Notes under the pieces: generated by a model
Database searches by the model: none
What the model saw: only the letters and a program-made list of their open reading frames with translations
What the model was told of the DNA's origin: nothing
Origin: Meridianimarinicoccus zhengii
GTDB lineage: Bacteria; Pseudomonadota; Alphaproteobacteria; Rhodobacterales; Rhodobacteraceae
Assembly: GCF_003254465.1 (NCBI RefSeq)
Contig: NZ_QDFI01000001.1
Coordinates: forward strand, 1 to 64,000
DNA: 64,000 bases
Reading direction: 5' to 3'
Shown here: one piece after another, positions 7,956 to 16,575 of the stretch
Layout of the letters: each line of letters starts with the position of its first letter
How positions within the stretch are numbered: position 1 is the stretch's first letter
Made by a program: the position numbers and the translations under genes

Positions 7956-8681
7956 TCAGGGTTCGAGATCGGCAAGTCCGCCCAGTGCCAGCACATTGCC
8001 CGTCGGCTGACCCGTCGGTGACCCGCCGGGCGGTTCGTCGCTGATCGCCAGCGTCAGGTCGTCCGCGGCATCCCGCAATCGCGGCGGGATCGTCACGACC
8101 CCTTGGCCGGTTTCATCCAGCAGTCCCAGCGATACCGCGGGCGCATCCGGCGCCGTCAGCGCCCACAATTCCAGCACGCGGCCCGCAGGCGCCACACCGT
8201 CGGTGCGGGTCAGCCGCAAGGACCCGTCCGCGCCGTCATAGAGCACCAGAAGCCGCAGGCTGTCGTCGCCCGCGGCGATCTCGCCCACCAGCAATGGCGC
8301 GGGGCCATCGGGACGCTGCAGGACCATGAACCCCAGCCCGACTGCCGCCGCCAGCGCCGCGACGGTCGTGGCCTGCCACAGGAAGGCGCGCTGCCACCAG
8401 GGCGGGCGGAGCTGCGGTGATTCGCCGAACAGCCCGCGCATCAGCGCCGTCTTCGCCGTGGGCCGCGGCGCGATCTCTGCCACTTCCGCATCGGCCATGG
8501 CGGAAAACTGCGTTTCCCATGCCGCGACCTCGGTCCGCAGGGCCCGCGAAAAGGCCAGCCGGGATTCGAAATCGGCACGCGCATCGGGCCCGAGGAGCCG
8601 CAGGACGTATTCCGCGGCGAGCGCCCGATCCTCGGGCGTCAGCGGCGGTTCACCGCCGGGGGGATCGCCATACTCGGTCAT
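7956..8681 (-). CDS. anti-sigma factor, RskA-like, membrane-anchored
   Basis: A 241-residue protein. The N-terminal about 85 residues (LTPEDRALAAEYVLRLLGPDARADFESRL) form the ZAS/RskA-type sigma-binding segment without an HxxxCxxC zinc motif. One membrane helix follows near residues 100-125 (LWQATTVAALAAAVGLGFMVL), then a C-terminal RskA domain (ELWALTAPDAPAVSLGLLDETG). This layout implies that the sigma factor is held at the inner membrane and that the C-terminal domain is periplasmic. The ATG overlaps the sigma stop codon (ATGA), so the pair is translationally coupled. The inducing signal cannot be read from the sequence. Confidence 0.82.
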   Translation of the reverse strand: MTEYGDPPGGEPPLTPEDRALAAEYVLRLLGPDARADFESRLAFSRALRTEVAAWETQFSAMADAEVAEIAPRPTAKTALMRGLFGESPQLRPPWWQRAFLWQATTVAALAAAVGLGFMVLQRPDGPAPLLVGEIAAGDDSLRLLVLYDGADGSLRLTRTDGVAPAGRVLELWALTAPDAPAVSLGLLDETGQGVVTIPPRLRDAADDLTLAISDEPPGGSPTGQPTGNVLALGGLADLEP

Positions 8682-9217
8682 CGGCTCATGCACTCTCTCA
8701 GGCGCAGAAGGCTGCGCCGCAGCCAAGTGCGCATGGTATTCAGCGGCACGTCGTGTTGCGCAGCCAGATCGGCATAGCTGCGCCCTTCCAGATATGCTCC
8801 GCGTACGGAGTCCCGCCGGGCGGGTTCCAGTTCGTCGAGACAGGCCATGATCCGCGCCGCCTCCGACCGGGCCACCGCCGCGGCCTCGCCGCAGGCGCCG
8901 ACATCCGCGAGGGTTTCGGCCATCGCGTCGATATCCTCGACCGGGCGCTGCCGGCGCAGCCGGTCGATCGCCGTATTCCGGGCGATCGTGATGAGCCAGG
9001 TCATCGGGCTGTGCCCGGTCACCCCGTAGCGGTCGGCGTGGCGCCAGATTTTCACGAAGGCTTCCTGCATCGCATCCTCCGCGCTGGCCCGGTCACCAAG
9101 AACACGCAAGGCCACGCCCAGAAGTTTCGGCGCCACGGCGTCATACAACCGGGAGAAGGACTCCCGATCGCCCATCGCGACCCGCGCGATCAGGTGTTCG
9201 ATTTCGACATGTGACAC
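8678..9217 (-). CDS. ECF-type RNA polymerase sigma factor
   Basis: A 179-residue two-domain sigma factor. Region 2 is SFSRLYDAVAPKLLGVALRVLG and AEDAMQEAFVKIWRHADRYG, ending with WLITIARNTAIDRLRRQR; region 4 is LDELEPARRDSVRGAYLEGRSYADLAAQHDVPLNTMRTWLRRSLLRLRE. The order matches SigK/RpoE-like ECF factors. The start is uncertain: GTG 9217 gives MSHVEIEHLIARVA and fits family length; ATG 9247 would add ten residues and would lie on the predicted transcript start. It forms an operon with the downstream RskA-like anti-sigma gene. The regulon is unknown. Confidence 0.88.
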   Translation of the reverse strand: MSHVEIEHLIARVAMGDRESFSRLYDAVAPKLLGVALRVLGDRASAEDAMQEAFVKIWRHADRYGVTGHSPMTWLITIARNTAIDRLRRQRPVEDIDAMAETLADVGACGEAAAVARSEAARIMACLDELEPARRDSVRGAYLEGRSYADLAAQHDVPLNTMRTWLRRSLLRLRECMSR

Positions 9218-9251
9218 GTTCCGGACCGCGCTAACCACCCACGACATACGT

Positions 9252-9280
9252 GGTCTAGCGCGGCGACAACGCGCTGTCAT
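9252..9280 (-). promoter_or_regulatory. possible housekeeping promoter of the sigma/anti-sigma operon
   Basis: Reading leftwards, ATGACA (9280-9275), 17-bp spacer, TAGACC (9257-9252). It is of ordinary sigma-70 type; I do not see a duplicate GGAAC/CGT-type ECF promoter, so autoregulation is not evident. Confidence 0.35.
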
Positions 9281-9359
9281 GCGGGAATGTCCGGAAATGC
9301 CATACGGCGCGAACTATCCGGCCGCGTTTCATGCACGTTTTATCAAGGCACTACACCAT

Positions 9360-9467
9360 TAAGTGGAGTTCTCGCCAAAAAGTACGATAATATCTCACTT
9401 GAAATGGGGCGCCCGAAAAAAGAAATTGTCTTGATCGGTACAACGCAGTACGAGAAATCACTCTGAA
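9360..9467. promoter_or_regulatory. AT-rich upstream region of the H-NS-like gene
   Basis: This stretch is much richer in A and T than its surroundings (AAAAAGTACGATAATATCTC near 9377-9396, CCCGAAAAAAGAAATTGTC near 9413). TTGTCT at 9426-9431 with TACGAG 17 bp later (about 9449) is one promoter candidate; GATAAT near 9384 is another -10. AT-rich curved DNA is also the preferred target of H-NS-type proteins, so autoregulation is possible. Confidence 0.4.
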
Positions 9468-9479
9468 ATGGGGAAGAGA

Positions 9480-9803
9480 ATGACTGAAGTCGACCTGACG
9501 AGCATGAGTCTCGAAGACCTGAAATCTTTGCGCACCAAGGTTAACCGCGCCATTGACACTTTCGAGGACCGGCGCCGGAAAGAGGCACTCGCCGCAGCGG
9601 ACGCGAAGGCCCGTGAATTCGGGTTTTCCATTTCCGAACTTCTGGACAGCGGCAAGAAAGGCGCGCCGCCACCGCGCCCGCCGAAATACCGCCATCCCGA
9701 GAATCCGGATCTCACCTGGACCGGCCGCGGACGTCAGCCGCAATGGTTCAAGGACGCCGTCGAAGCGGGGACCGATCCCGACGAGTTGCTGATTTCCGCC
9801 TGA
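9480..9803 (+). CDS. H-NS histone family protein (HvrA/Spb-like)
   Basis: A 107-residue nucleoid-associated protein. The N-terminal half (MSLEDLKSLRTKVNRAIDTFEDRRRKEALAAADAKA) is a coiled-coil oligomerisation region. The C-terminal half holds the H-NS DNA-binding motif: KYRHPENPDLTWTGRGRQPQW, with the TWTGRGRxPxW core. Rhodobacter HvrA/Spb, of the same size and motif, regulate photosynthesis genes; whether this one does is not shown. The ATG at 9480 is preferred over 9468 because GGGGAAGAG between them is a good ribosome site. Single gene behind an AT-rich region. Confidence 0.88.
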   Translation: MTEVDLTSMSLEDLKSLRTKVNRAIDTFEDRRRKEALAAADAKAREFGFSISELLDSGKKGAPPPRPPKYRHPENPDLTWTGRGRQPQWFKDAVEAGTDPDELLISA

Positions 9804-9827
9804 CCCCGGCCCGCGCGGCCAAACGGG

Positions 9828-11117
9828 TCACACGATGACGCGCTGGGGTTCCTGCGGGCCGACGCCGAAGACGCGCTTGTAGCGCCCCACCTCGGCGGCG
9901 GGTCCCATCGCCTTGTTGGGATTGTCGCTCAGCTTGACCGTGGGCCGGCCGTCGGCGCTCACGGCCTTGCAGACCAGCGAGAACGGCGCCAGCGCGTCAT
10001 CGGCCACGAGCCCGCGGAAATCGTTGGTCAGCAGCGTGCCCCAGCCGAAGGACACGCGCACCCGCCCGCGGAATTGCGCCTGAAGTTCCAGCATCTTGTC
10101 GACGTCGAGCCCGTCCGAGAAGATCACCAGCTTGGTGCGCGGGTCCTCGCCCCGCTTCTTCCACCAGGCGATGGCCGTTTCCGCCCCCGCGGCCGGATCG
10201 CCGCTGTCGATGCGGATGCCGGTCCATCCCGCAAGCCAGTCCGGCGCGCGTTCGAGGAAGCTGCTGGTGCCGAAGGTGTCGGGCAGGATCACGCGCAGGT
10301 TGCCGTCGTGTTCCTCGTGCCAGTCGGCCAGCACCCGGTAGGGCGCATCGCGCAGCTCGGCGTCGGTTTCGGCCAGCGCGGAATAGACCATCGGCAATTC
10401 ATGGGCATTGGTGCCGATCGCTTCCACCTCGCGGCGCATGGCGATGAGGCAATTGGACGTGCCCACGAAACTCGACCCCATCCCTTCCAGCATCGCCTGC
10501 ACGCACCAGTCCTGCCACAGGAAGGAATGGCGGCGCCGCGTGCCGAAATCGGCGATCCGCAGATCGGGCACGCCGCGGAGACGCTCCACCTTTTCCCACA
10601 GTTTCGTCATGGCGCGCGCGTAAAGCACCTGAAGCTCGAACCGCCCCATGTGTTTCAGAACGGCCCGCCCGCGCAATTCCATCAGCACAGCCAGCGCGGG
10701 AATTTCCCACAGCATGACCTCGGGCCACGGCCCTTCGAAAGTCAGTTCATACTGCCCGTCGCGCTTTTCCAGGTGATAGGGCGGCAGTTGGAAAGCTTCG
10801 AACCACTCCATGAAATCGGGGCGGAACATCTGCCGTTTACCATAGAAGGTGTTGCCGCGCAGGAAGGTCGATTCTCCCCGGCTCAGCCGCAGCGACCGGA
10901 TGTGGTCCAGTTGCTCGCGCAGTTCGCCCTCGTCGATCAGGTCGGCCAGACGGATCGACCGCGTCCGGTTGATGAGCGAAAATGTGACATGGGTGTCCGG
11001 CCGATTGCGATGCACCGACTGGCACATCAGCAGCTTGTAGAAATCCGTGTCGATCAGCGACCGCACGATCGGATCGATCTTCCACTTGTGATTATAGACG
11101 CGTTGCGCGATGTCCAC
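9828..11117 (-). CDS. pncB: nicotinate phosphoribosyltransferase
   Basis: PncB makes nicotinate mononucleotide from nicotinate and PRPP for NAD salvage. The 429-residue protein has [14 protein letters not shown] near the start, FGTRRRHSF with the catalytic His region, GTSNCLIA, and GIRIDSGDP plus [10 protein letters not shown] in the barrel, matching the family. The start is a GTG at 11117 ([18 protein letters not shown]) with AAAAGGGGG upstream; no ATG is available nearby. It lies 20 bp after pncA on the same strand, so nicotinamide to nicotinate to NaMN is one transcription unit. Confidence 0.93.
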   Translation of the reverse strand: MDIAQRVYNHKWKIDPIVRSLIDTDFYKLLMCQSVHRNRPDTHVTFSLINRTRSIRLADLIDEGELREQLDHIRSLRLSRGESTFLRGNTFYGKRQMFRPDFMEWFEAFQLPPYHLEKRDGQYELTFEGPWPEVMLWEIPALAVLMELRGRAVLKHMGRFELQVLYARAMTKLWEKVERLRGVPDLRIADFGTRRRHSFLWQDWCVQAMLEGMGSSFVGTSNCLIAMRREVEAIGTNAHELPMVYSALAETDAELRDAPYRVLADWHEEHDGNLRVILPDTFGTSSFLERAPDWLAGWTGIRIDSGDPAAGAETAIAWWKKRGEDPRTKLVIFSDGLDVDKMLELQAQFRGRVRVSFGWGTLLTNDFRGLVADDALAPFSLVCKAVSADGRPTVKLSDNPNKAMGPAAEVGRYKRVFGVGPQEPQRVIV

Positions 11118-11137
11118 CGCTGCCCCCTTTTCGCAGG

Positions 11138-11740
11138 TCAGCCGGTCAGGCGGACACCCGCCCCTGCCATGGCAGCGCGGGCCGCGGCGTCCGATCCGTC
11201 CAGATCGATGGCCCGGCACAGATCCGTGCGCACCTCGACCGCGAAGCCCAGGCGGGCGGCATCCAGCGCCGAGTAGTTCACGCAGAAATCCAGCGCGAGC
11301 CCGACGAGCACCAGACGGTCGATCCCGCGGGTGCGCAAATAGCCCTCCAGCCCCGTGGGGGTGACGTGATCGTTCTCGAAAAAGGCCGAGTAGCTGTCGA
11401 TCGCGCGCCGGAACCCCTTGCGGACGATCAGATCGGCGCGGTCCGTGTCGAGCCCCGGGCAGAATTCGGCGCCCGCGCTGCCCTGAACGCAATGGTCGGG
11501 CCACAGGACCTGCGGCCCATAGGGCATGTCGATCATCTCCAACGGGGCGCGTCCGGGGTGCTGCGACGCGAAGGACGAATGGCCGACCGGATGCCAGTCC
11601 TGGGTCAGGATCACCGTCTCTGCCTGTGCCATGGCCGCGTTGACCGGCGCGACCAGACCGGCGCCGCCCGGCACGGCCAGCGCGCCGCCCTCGCAGAAGT
11701 CGTTCTGCATGTCGATGACCAGCAGGGCCTCGCGTGCCAT
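11138..11740 (-). CDS. pncA: nicotinamidase
   Basis: PncA hydrolyses nicotinamide to nicotinate and ammonia. The 200-residue isochorismatase-fold protein shows the catalytic Asp in [16 protein letters not shown], metal ligands in [20 protein letters not shown], the catalytic Lys region RKGF, and the catalytic Cys in [21 protein letters not shown] precedes the ATG. First gene of the pncA-pncB operon, with its own promoter. Confidence 0.95.
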   Translation of the reverse strand: MAREALLVIDMQNDFCEGGALAVPGGAGLVAPVNAAMAQAETVILTQDWHPVGHSSFASQHPGRAPLEMIDMPYGPQVLWPDHCVQGSAGAEFCPGLDTDRADLIVRKGFRRAIDSYSAFFENDHVTPTGLEGYLRTRGIDRLVLVGLALDFCVNYSALDAARLGFAVEVRTDLCRAIDLDGSDAAARAAMAGAGVRLTG

Positions 11741-11769
11741 GGGCGTTCCCTCCGCAACATGTTGGTTGA

Positions 11770-11798
11770 CGGCTACGCAACGGCGCCGCTCAGGTCAA
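11770..11798 (-). promoter_or_regulatory. promoter of pncA-pncB
   Basis: Reading leftwards, TTGACC (11798-11793), exactly 17-bp spacer, TAGCCG (11775-11770), about 30 bp before the pncA start. Confidence 0.5.
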
Positions 11799-11816
11799 CC
11801 GCGACGCCGACGCCCC

Positions 11817-11845
11817 TTGATGCCGCCCCGCCCGCTGGCTAGGCA
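11817..11845 (+). promoter_or_regulatory. promoter of trhO, nearly leaderless
   Basis: TTGATG at 11817-11822, 17-bp spacer, TAGGCA at 11840-11845. Transcription should start near 11852, at or one base before the trhO ATG (11853). There is no Shine-Dalgarno sequence. Confidence 0.45.
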
Positions 11846-11852
11846 CGCGCCC

Positions 11853-12770
11853 ATGTTCATCATTGCGGCGCTCTATCATTTCACGCCCTTTCCGGACCCT
11901 GCCGCGATCCGCGGTCCGCTGGTGCGGCTGTGTTGTGCGCAGGGCGTCACCGGCACGCTGCTGCTGGCACCCGAAGGCATCAACGGCACGATCGCCGGGT
12001 CGCGCGCGGCCATCGACGCGGTGCTGGCGCATATCCGCGCCCTGCCCGGCTGTGCCGATCTCGACTGGAAGGAAAGCACCACGGACACCCAGCCCTTCGG
12101 GCGGATGAAGGTCCGGCTCAAGCGCGAGATCGTCACCATGGGTCAGCCCGGCGTGGACCCGCGCGCGCGCACCGGCCATTATGTCGATCCCGCCGACTGG
12201 AACGCGCTGATTTCCGCGCCGGATGTCGCCGTGATCGACACCCGCAACGATTACGAAGTCGCCATCGGCACCTTCGAGGGCGCGGTGGACCCGCAAACCG
12301 AGAGCTTCCGCGATTTCCCCGCGTGGTGGGCGGCGAACAGGGACCGCTTTCACAACAAGCGCATCGCGATGTTCTGCACCGGCGGCATCCGCTGCGAAAA
12401 ATCCACCAACTGGCTGCTGGGCCAGGGCGTGGAGGACGTCTTTCACCTGAAGGGCGGCATCCTGAAATACCTTGAAGAGGTGCCCGCCGAGGACAGTCTT
12501 TGGCGCGGCGACTGTTTCGTGTTCGACGGGCGCGTGTCGGTCGGCCACGGGCTTGCCGAAGGGCCGCACATCCTGTGCCATGCCTGCCGCCGCCCCATCC
12601 TGCCCGACGACCGCGCCCGGCCCGAATACGAACAGGGCGTGTCCTGCCACCTGTGCCACGCCGACACGACGCCCGAGGACAAGGAACGTTTCCGCGAACG
12701 CCAGCGGCAGATCGCGCTGGCCCGCGCCCGCGGCGAACGCCACCTGGGGCGTGCGGATACCGACGTCTGA
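11853..12770 (+). CDS. trhO: tRNA uridine(34) hydroxylase (rhodanese-related, YceA/TrhO family)
   Basis: A 305-residue rhodanese-like protein. Known TrhO enzymes use O2 to make 5-hydroxyuridine at tRNA position 34. The N-terminal acylphosphatase-like part includes [14 protein letters not shown]; the rhodanese domain has [21 protein letters not shown] and the active-site loop [12 protein letters not shown] with its Cys. A Cys-rich C-terminal segment has CHAC and CHLC pairs (about residues 250-275), typical of the family and suggestive of metal binding. ATG 11853 gives the conserved start [10 protein letters not shown]. Transcript is probably leaderless. Confidence 0.9.
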   Translation: MFIIAALYHFTPFPDPAAIRGPLVRLCCAQGVTGTLLLAPEGINGTIAGSRAAIDAVLAHIRALPGCADLDWKESTTDTQPFGRMKVRLKREIVTMGQPGVDPRARTGHYVDPADWNALISAPDVAVIDTRNDYEVAIGTFEGAVDPQTESFRDFPAWWAANRDRFHNKRIAMFCTGGIRCEKSTNWLLGQGVEDVFHLKGGILKYLEEVPAEDSLWRGDCFVFDGRVSVGHGLAEGPHILCHACRRPILPDDRARPEYEQGVSCHLCHADTTPEDKERFRERQRQIALARARGERHLGRADTDV

Positions 12771-12845
12771 AGGCGCCGCCCCGGCTTTTACGCCGGGATA
12801 TCCCCGCCGAAGGCCCGCGCGCGCAGCGCGCGTAAGCATCGCGCA

Positions 12846-12862
12846 AGCCCGCAAGGGCTTTC
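12846..12862 (+). terminator. weak terminator-like hairpin after trhO
   Basis: AGCCC (12846-12850), loop GCAA, GGGCT (12855-12859), TT(T). It is short, but placed in the 170-bp gap before gpmI. The preceding 60 bases are very GC-rich with GCGCGC self-complementary runs. Confidence 0.3.
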
Positions 12863-12942
12863 CGCATGGCTGAAGGTTCCCACCCCTCGCCCCGCGCGCA
12901 TCCATCGGCTATGAGACGGCAACACCAGACCCGGAGGCCCCC

Positions 12943-14463
12943 ATGACCGCACCGAAACCCGTTGTCCTGTGCATCCTCGACGGCTGGGGCGCGCGTAGCG
13001 ATGCCACGGCCAACGCGCCGGCTCTGGCCCACACGCCGACCTTCGACCGGATCATGGCCACCTGCCCCCATGCCACGCTGATCACCCACGGCCCCGATGT
13101 CGGCCTGCCCAGCGGCCAGATGGGCAATTCCGAGGTCGGGCACACCAATATCGGCGCGGGCCGCGTGGTGGCCATGGATCTCGGCGCCATCGACCTTGCG
13201 ATCGAAGACGGCAGCTTCGACCGGAACGACGCCATCCGCGCCTTCATCGACACGCTCAAGTCCACCGGCGGCACGGCGCACCTGATGGGGGTCGCATCCG
13301 ACGGCGGGGTGCATGGGCACATCACCCATATCCTCGCCGCGTGCCGGCTGATCGCGGGCGCGGGCGTGCCTGTCGCACTCCATACCGTGACCGACGGGCG
13401 GGACGTTGCCCCGTCCTCCGCGCCGGGCTTCATCGACCGGCTGCAGGCCGAGTTGCCGGACGGCGCGCGCATCGCGACGGTCACGGGGCGCTATTTCGCC
13501 ATGGACCGCGACAACCGCTGGGACAGGGTGCAGACCGCCTATGCCGCCATGGTGCAGGGCGCCGGCAACACGGCCCCCAGCGCCGCAGCAGCAGTCGCGC
13601 AGGCGCACGAAGCGGGCAAGACCGACGAATTCATCCCTGCCACGGTGATCGGCGACTATGCGGGCGCGCGGGACGGCGACGGGTTCTTCTGCCTGAACTT
13701 CCGGGCCGACCGCGCGCGCGAGATCCTGCGCGCCATCGCCCAGCCCGATTTCGACGCCTTCGACCGGGGCAAGGCCCCCGACTGGGCCGCGATCCTCGGG
13801 ATGGTGGATTATTCCACCGACCACGACGCCTGGATGACCGCGGCCTTCCCCAAGAAACCTGTCGTGAACACACTCGGCGCGTGGGTCGCCCGCCACGGGC
13901 TGCGCCAGTTCCGGCTGGCCGAGACGGAAAAGTACCCCCATGTCACCTTTTTCCTGAACGGCGGCAAGGAAACGCCCGAGGACGGGGAGGACCGCAAGAT
14001 GCCGCAATCCCCCAAGGTCGCCACCTACGATCTTGCCCCGGAAATGGCCTCGGCCGAGGTCACGGACGCTTTCGTGCAGGCGATCCGCGACGGCTATGAC
14101 CTGATCGTGACCAATTACGCGAACCCCGACATGGTCGGGCATACCGGCGACCTGGATGCCGCCATCAAGGCCTGCGAGGCGGTGGATCGGGGCCTTGCCG
14201 CCGTCACTGAGGCGCTCGGACAGGCAGGGGGCGCGATGCTCCTGACTGCGGACCACGGCAACTGCGAAACCATGGTGGACCCGGAAACCGGCGGCGCGCA
14301 CACGGCGCACACGCTCAACCCCGTGCCGGTGGCGCTGGTGGGCGGGCCCGCGGGGGCCACGCTCGCCGACGGGCGGCTCGCGGATCTCGCGCCGACGGTG
14401 CTGGCGCTGATGGGCATCGACCCGCCGCCCGAGATGACGGGCCAAAGCCTGCTGCGCACCTGA
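12943..14463 (+). CDS. gpmI: 2,3-bisphosphoglycerate-independent phosphoglycerate mutase
   Basis: Interconverts 3- and 2-phosphoglycerate in glycolysis/gluconeogenesis with two Mn ions. The 506-residue alkaline-phosphatase-superfamily protein begins KPVVLCILDGWG with a metal Asp. The phospho-acceptor Ser lies in LPSGQMGNSEVGHTNIGAGR, HTVTDGRDVAP and FCLNFRADRAREI bind substrate, and LTADHGNCETM plus GGAHTAHTLNPVP supply the second metal site. GGAGG is 5 bases upstream of the ATG. Confidence 0.97.
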   Translation: MTAPKPVVLCILDGWGARSDATANAPALAHTPTFDRIMATCPHATLITHGPDVGLPSGQMGNSEVGHTNIGAGRVVAMDLGAIDLAIEDGSFDRNDAIRAFIDTLKSTGGTAHLMGVASDGGVHGHITHILAACRLIAGAGVPVALHTVTDGRDVAPSSAPGFIDRLQAELPDGARIATVTGRYFAMDRDNRWDRVQTAYAAMVQGAGNTAPSAAAAVAQAHEAGKTDEFIPATVIGDYAGARDGDGFFCLNFRADRAREILRAIAQPDFDAFDRGKAPDWAAILGMVDYSTDHDAWMTAAFPKKPVVNTLGAWVARHGLRQFRLAETEKYPHVTFFLNGGKETPEDGEDRKMPQSPKVATYDLAPEMASAEVTDAFVQAIRDGYDLIVTNYANPDMVGHTGDLDAAIKACEAVDRGLAAVTEALGQAGGAMLLTADHGNCETMVDPETGGAHTAHTLNPVPVALVGGPAGATLADGRLADLAPTVLALMGIDPPPEMTGQSLLRT

Positions 14464-14469
14464 CCGCCG

Positions 14470-14498
14470 CTGGACCGCGCCCGTGCGCCTGCTAGCTT
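14470..14498 (+). promoter_or_regulatory. possible promoter of ctpA
   Basis: CTGGAC at 14470-14475, 17-bp spacer, TAGCTT at 14493-14498. It would give a leader of about 120 bases; no ORF of note lies between it and ctpA. Confidence 0.3.
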
Positions 14499-14625
14499 GC
14501 GCGACAGGCGGGGGGCGGTCACATTGACGCCACCGGCGCGGTGCGGGTCTGGTATCCGCCGCGGTGCCGCGGTTACTGTGCCCCGAAGCCGCTGAGGGTC
14601 ACGCGGGCGAAAGGACGGATCTGAG

Positions 14626-15960
14626 ATGAAATCAATCATGTGGGCGACGGTCGGTGGCGCGCTGGCCGGAGCGATTCTGAGCACGCAACTTGCCGGGCCG
14701 CTTCTGGCACAGGAGAGCGAGGGCGAAAGTTCGGTCTATGAACAGCTCGACCTGTTCGGCGACATTTTCGAACGCATCCGCGCCCAGTATGTCGAGGAAG
14801 TGGAGGCCGGCGACCTGATCGAGGCGGCCATCAACGGGATGCTGACCTCGCTCGACCCCCATTCGAGCTATCTCTCGCCCGAAGACGCGAGCGACATGCA
14901 GGTACAGACCCGCGGCGAATTCGGCGGGCTGGGGATCGAGGTGACGCAGGAAAACGGCTTCGTGAAGGTCGTATCGCCCATCGACGGCACCCCTGCGGAC
15001 GAAGCCGGGATCGAGGCCGGGGACTTCATCACCCATGTGGATGGCGAGCCGGTTCTCGGCATGTCTCTGGACGAGGCGGTGGACCTGATGCGCGGCCCGG
15101 TCGGGTCGGAAATCGTCATCACCGTGGTGCGCGAGGACGAGGCCGACCCGTTCGACGTGACCATCGTGCGCGACACGATCAAGCTGACCGCCGTGCGCAC
15201 CCGCACCGAAGGCGATGCGGTGATCCTGCGGGTGACTACCTTCAACGACCAGACCTTCGACAATCTCGAAAGCGGCCTGCGCGAGTCGGTGGAAGAACTC
15301 GGCGGGATCGAGAATGTCAGCGGCTTCGTTCTGGATCTGCGCAACAATCCCGGCGGGCTGCTGACACAGGCGATCCGCGTGTCCGATGCCTTCCTCGAGG
15401 CGGGCGAGATCGTGTCCACCCGCGGACGGGACATCGTCGACAGCGACCGCTACAACGCGACCGAAGGCGACCTGGCCGAAGGGCGGCCCATCGTCGTGCT
15501 CATCAACGGCGGCTCGGCGTCGGCGTCGGAAATCGTGGCGGGTGCGTTGCAGGATCATCGCCGCGCCATCGTCGTGGGCACCAAGAGCTTCGGCAAGGGA
15601 TCGGTGCAGACGGTCATGCCCCTGCGCGGCGACGGCGCGATGCGTCTGACCACGGCGCGCTACTACACGCCCTCGGGCCGGTCGATCCAGGCGCTTGGCG
15701 TCGCGCCCGACATCATCGTGGAACAGCCCCGCCGCGACCCTGAAGCCGAGGCAGAGGCCGAGGAGGACACCCCCGGCCGGAGCGAGGCCGACCTGCGCGG
15801 CAGCCTGACGAACGAGGACGTGTCCGAGGACGAGATGCAGCAACTGGAGGAAGAAGAAGCCCGCGCCCGCGCCACCGCGGAACTGCGCGAGCAGGATTAC
15901 CAGCTGGCCTATGCCATCGACATCCTGAACGGGCTGTCGGTGTTCTCGGCCGGCGACTGA
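14626..15960 (+). CDS. ctpA: carboxy-terminal processing protease, S41A family
   Basis: A 444-residue periplasmic serine protease. A signal peptide or N-terminal anchor (MKSIMWATVGGALAGAILST) is followed by a PDZ domain (about residues 100-180, GLGIEVTQENGFVKVVSPIDG) and the S41 domain with catalytic Ser in GGSASASEIVAGAL and Lys in GTKSFGKGSVQT. The C-terminal about 70 residues are very acidic (EAEAEAEED, EEEEARARA). CtpA homologues process peptidoglycan hydrolases and envelope proteins. From memory, an envC-like gene commonly stands between gpmI and ctpA in relatives; the 162-bp gap here leaves no room for it. Confidence 0.95.
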   Translation: MKSIMWATVGGALAGAILSTQLAGPLLAQESEGESSVYEQLDLFGDIFERIRAQYVEEVEAGDLIEAAINGMLTSLDPHSSYLSPEDASDMQVQTRGEFGGLGIEVTQENGFVKVVSPIDGTPADEAGIEAGDFITHVDGEPVLGMSLDEAVDLMRGPVGSEIVITVVREDEADPFDVTIVRDTIKLTAVRTRTEGDAVILRVTTFNDQTFDNLESGLRESVEELGGIENVSGFVLDLRNNPGGLLTQAIRVSDAFLEAGEIVSTRGRDIVDSDRYNATEGDLAEGRPIVVLINGGSASASEIVAGALQDHRRAIVVGTKSFGKGSVQTVMPLRGDGAMRLTTARYYTPSGRSIQALGVAPDIIVEQPRRDPEAEAEAEEDTPGRSEADLRGSLTNEDVSEDEMQQLEEEEARARATAELREQDYQLAYAIDILNGLSVFSAGD

Positions 15961-15969
15961 CCTGACCAG

Positions 15970-15996
15970 CCCCGCCGCCCAAGATGCGCGGCGGGG
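15970..15996. terminator. strong GC hairpin between ctpA and tsaE
   Basis: CCCCGCCGC (15970-15978) pairs perfectly with GCGGCGGGG (15988-15996) around a 9-base loop. There is no T-run, so it may be a factor-assisted or partial terminator, or protect the ctpA mRNA end. Confidence 0.45.
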
Positions 15997-16068
15997 CACC
16001 GATCCGGACAGAAGGCGATGGCGCTGCCCCCGCTTGCCCCGCACACGGCGACACACCATAGTCGCGCC

Positions 16069-16575
16069 ATGCCTGCGCCCTTCGATCTTGTTCTGCCGCT
16101 CCATGGCCCCGACGCGACCGCGGCACTGGCCGCGTCGATCGCGCCCCTGTGCCGGGCGGGCGACGTTATCGCGCTGTGGGGCGGCATCGGCGCCGGGAAA
16201 AGCCATTTCGCCCGCGCCCTCATCGCCACAAGGCTGGCCGCCGCGGGCCGGGCCGAGGATATTCCCTCGCCCACATTCACGCTCGTCCAGACCTATGATG
16301 CGGACGAGATCGAGATATGGCACAGCGATCTCTATCGCCTGACCCATGCCGACGAGGTGCTCGAGCTGGGTCTGGAAGACGCGTTCGACTCGGCGCTGTG
16401 CCTGATCGAATGGCCCGACCGGCTGGGGTCCGACCTGCCGGGCCGCGCGCTGCACCTGCGGCTCGATCCGGGCAGCGGACCCGACGACCGGATCGCGCGT
16501 CTGCACGCCATGGGCGGCGGCTGGGCCGACCGGCTGGCCCCGATCCGCGACCGCGCGACCGTTGCCCATGACTGA
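16069..16575 (+). CDS. tsaE: tRNA threonylcarbamoyladenosine biosynthesis ATPase TsaE
   Basis: TsaE is the ATPase partner of TsaB-TsaD in t6A37 formation. The 168-residue protein has the Walker A motif GGIGAGKSHF, PSPTFTLVQTY, HSDLYRLT and IEWPDRLG, all family features. Start is ambiguous: ATG 16069 gives MPAPFDLVLPLHGPDATAAL, close to family N-termini; an in-frame ATG at 16018 adds 17 non-conserved residues but has GAAGG just upstream. It begins a five-gene chain in which each coding region overlaps the next (tsaE-amgK-murU-addB-addA). Confidence 0.88.
   Translation: MPAPFDLVLPLHGPDATAALAASIAPLCRAGDVIALWGGIGAGKSHFARALIATRLAAAGRAEDIPSPTFTLVQTYDADEIEIWHSDLYRLTHADEVLELGLEDAFDSALCLIEWPDRLGSDLPGRALHLRLDPGSGPDDRIARLHAMGGGWADRLAPIRDRATVAHD

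Noticed and set aside
12771-12850. Dense GCGCGC repeats after trhO as a possible repeat element
   Set aside because: Simple GC-rich self-complementarity; no repeat unit recurring elsewhere in the window was noticed.
12133-14445. A 770-codon minus-strand frame opposite trhO and gpmI
   Set aside because: It spans two real genes and an intergenic gap, which real genes would not do; no recognisable domain.
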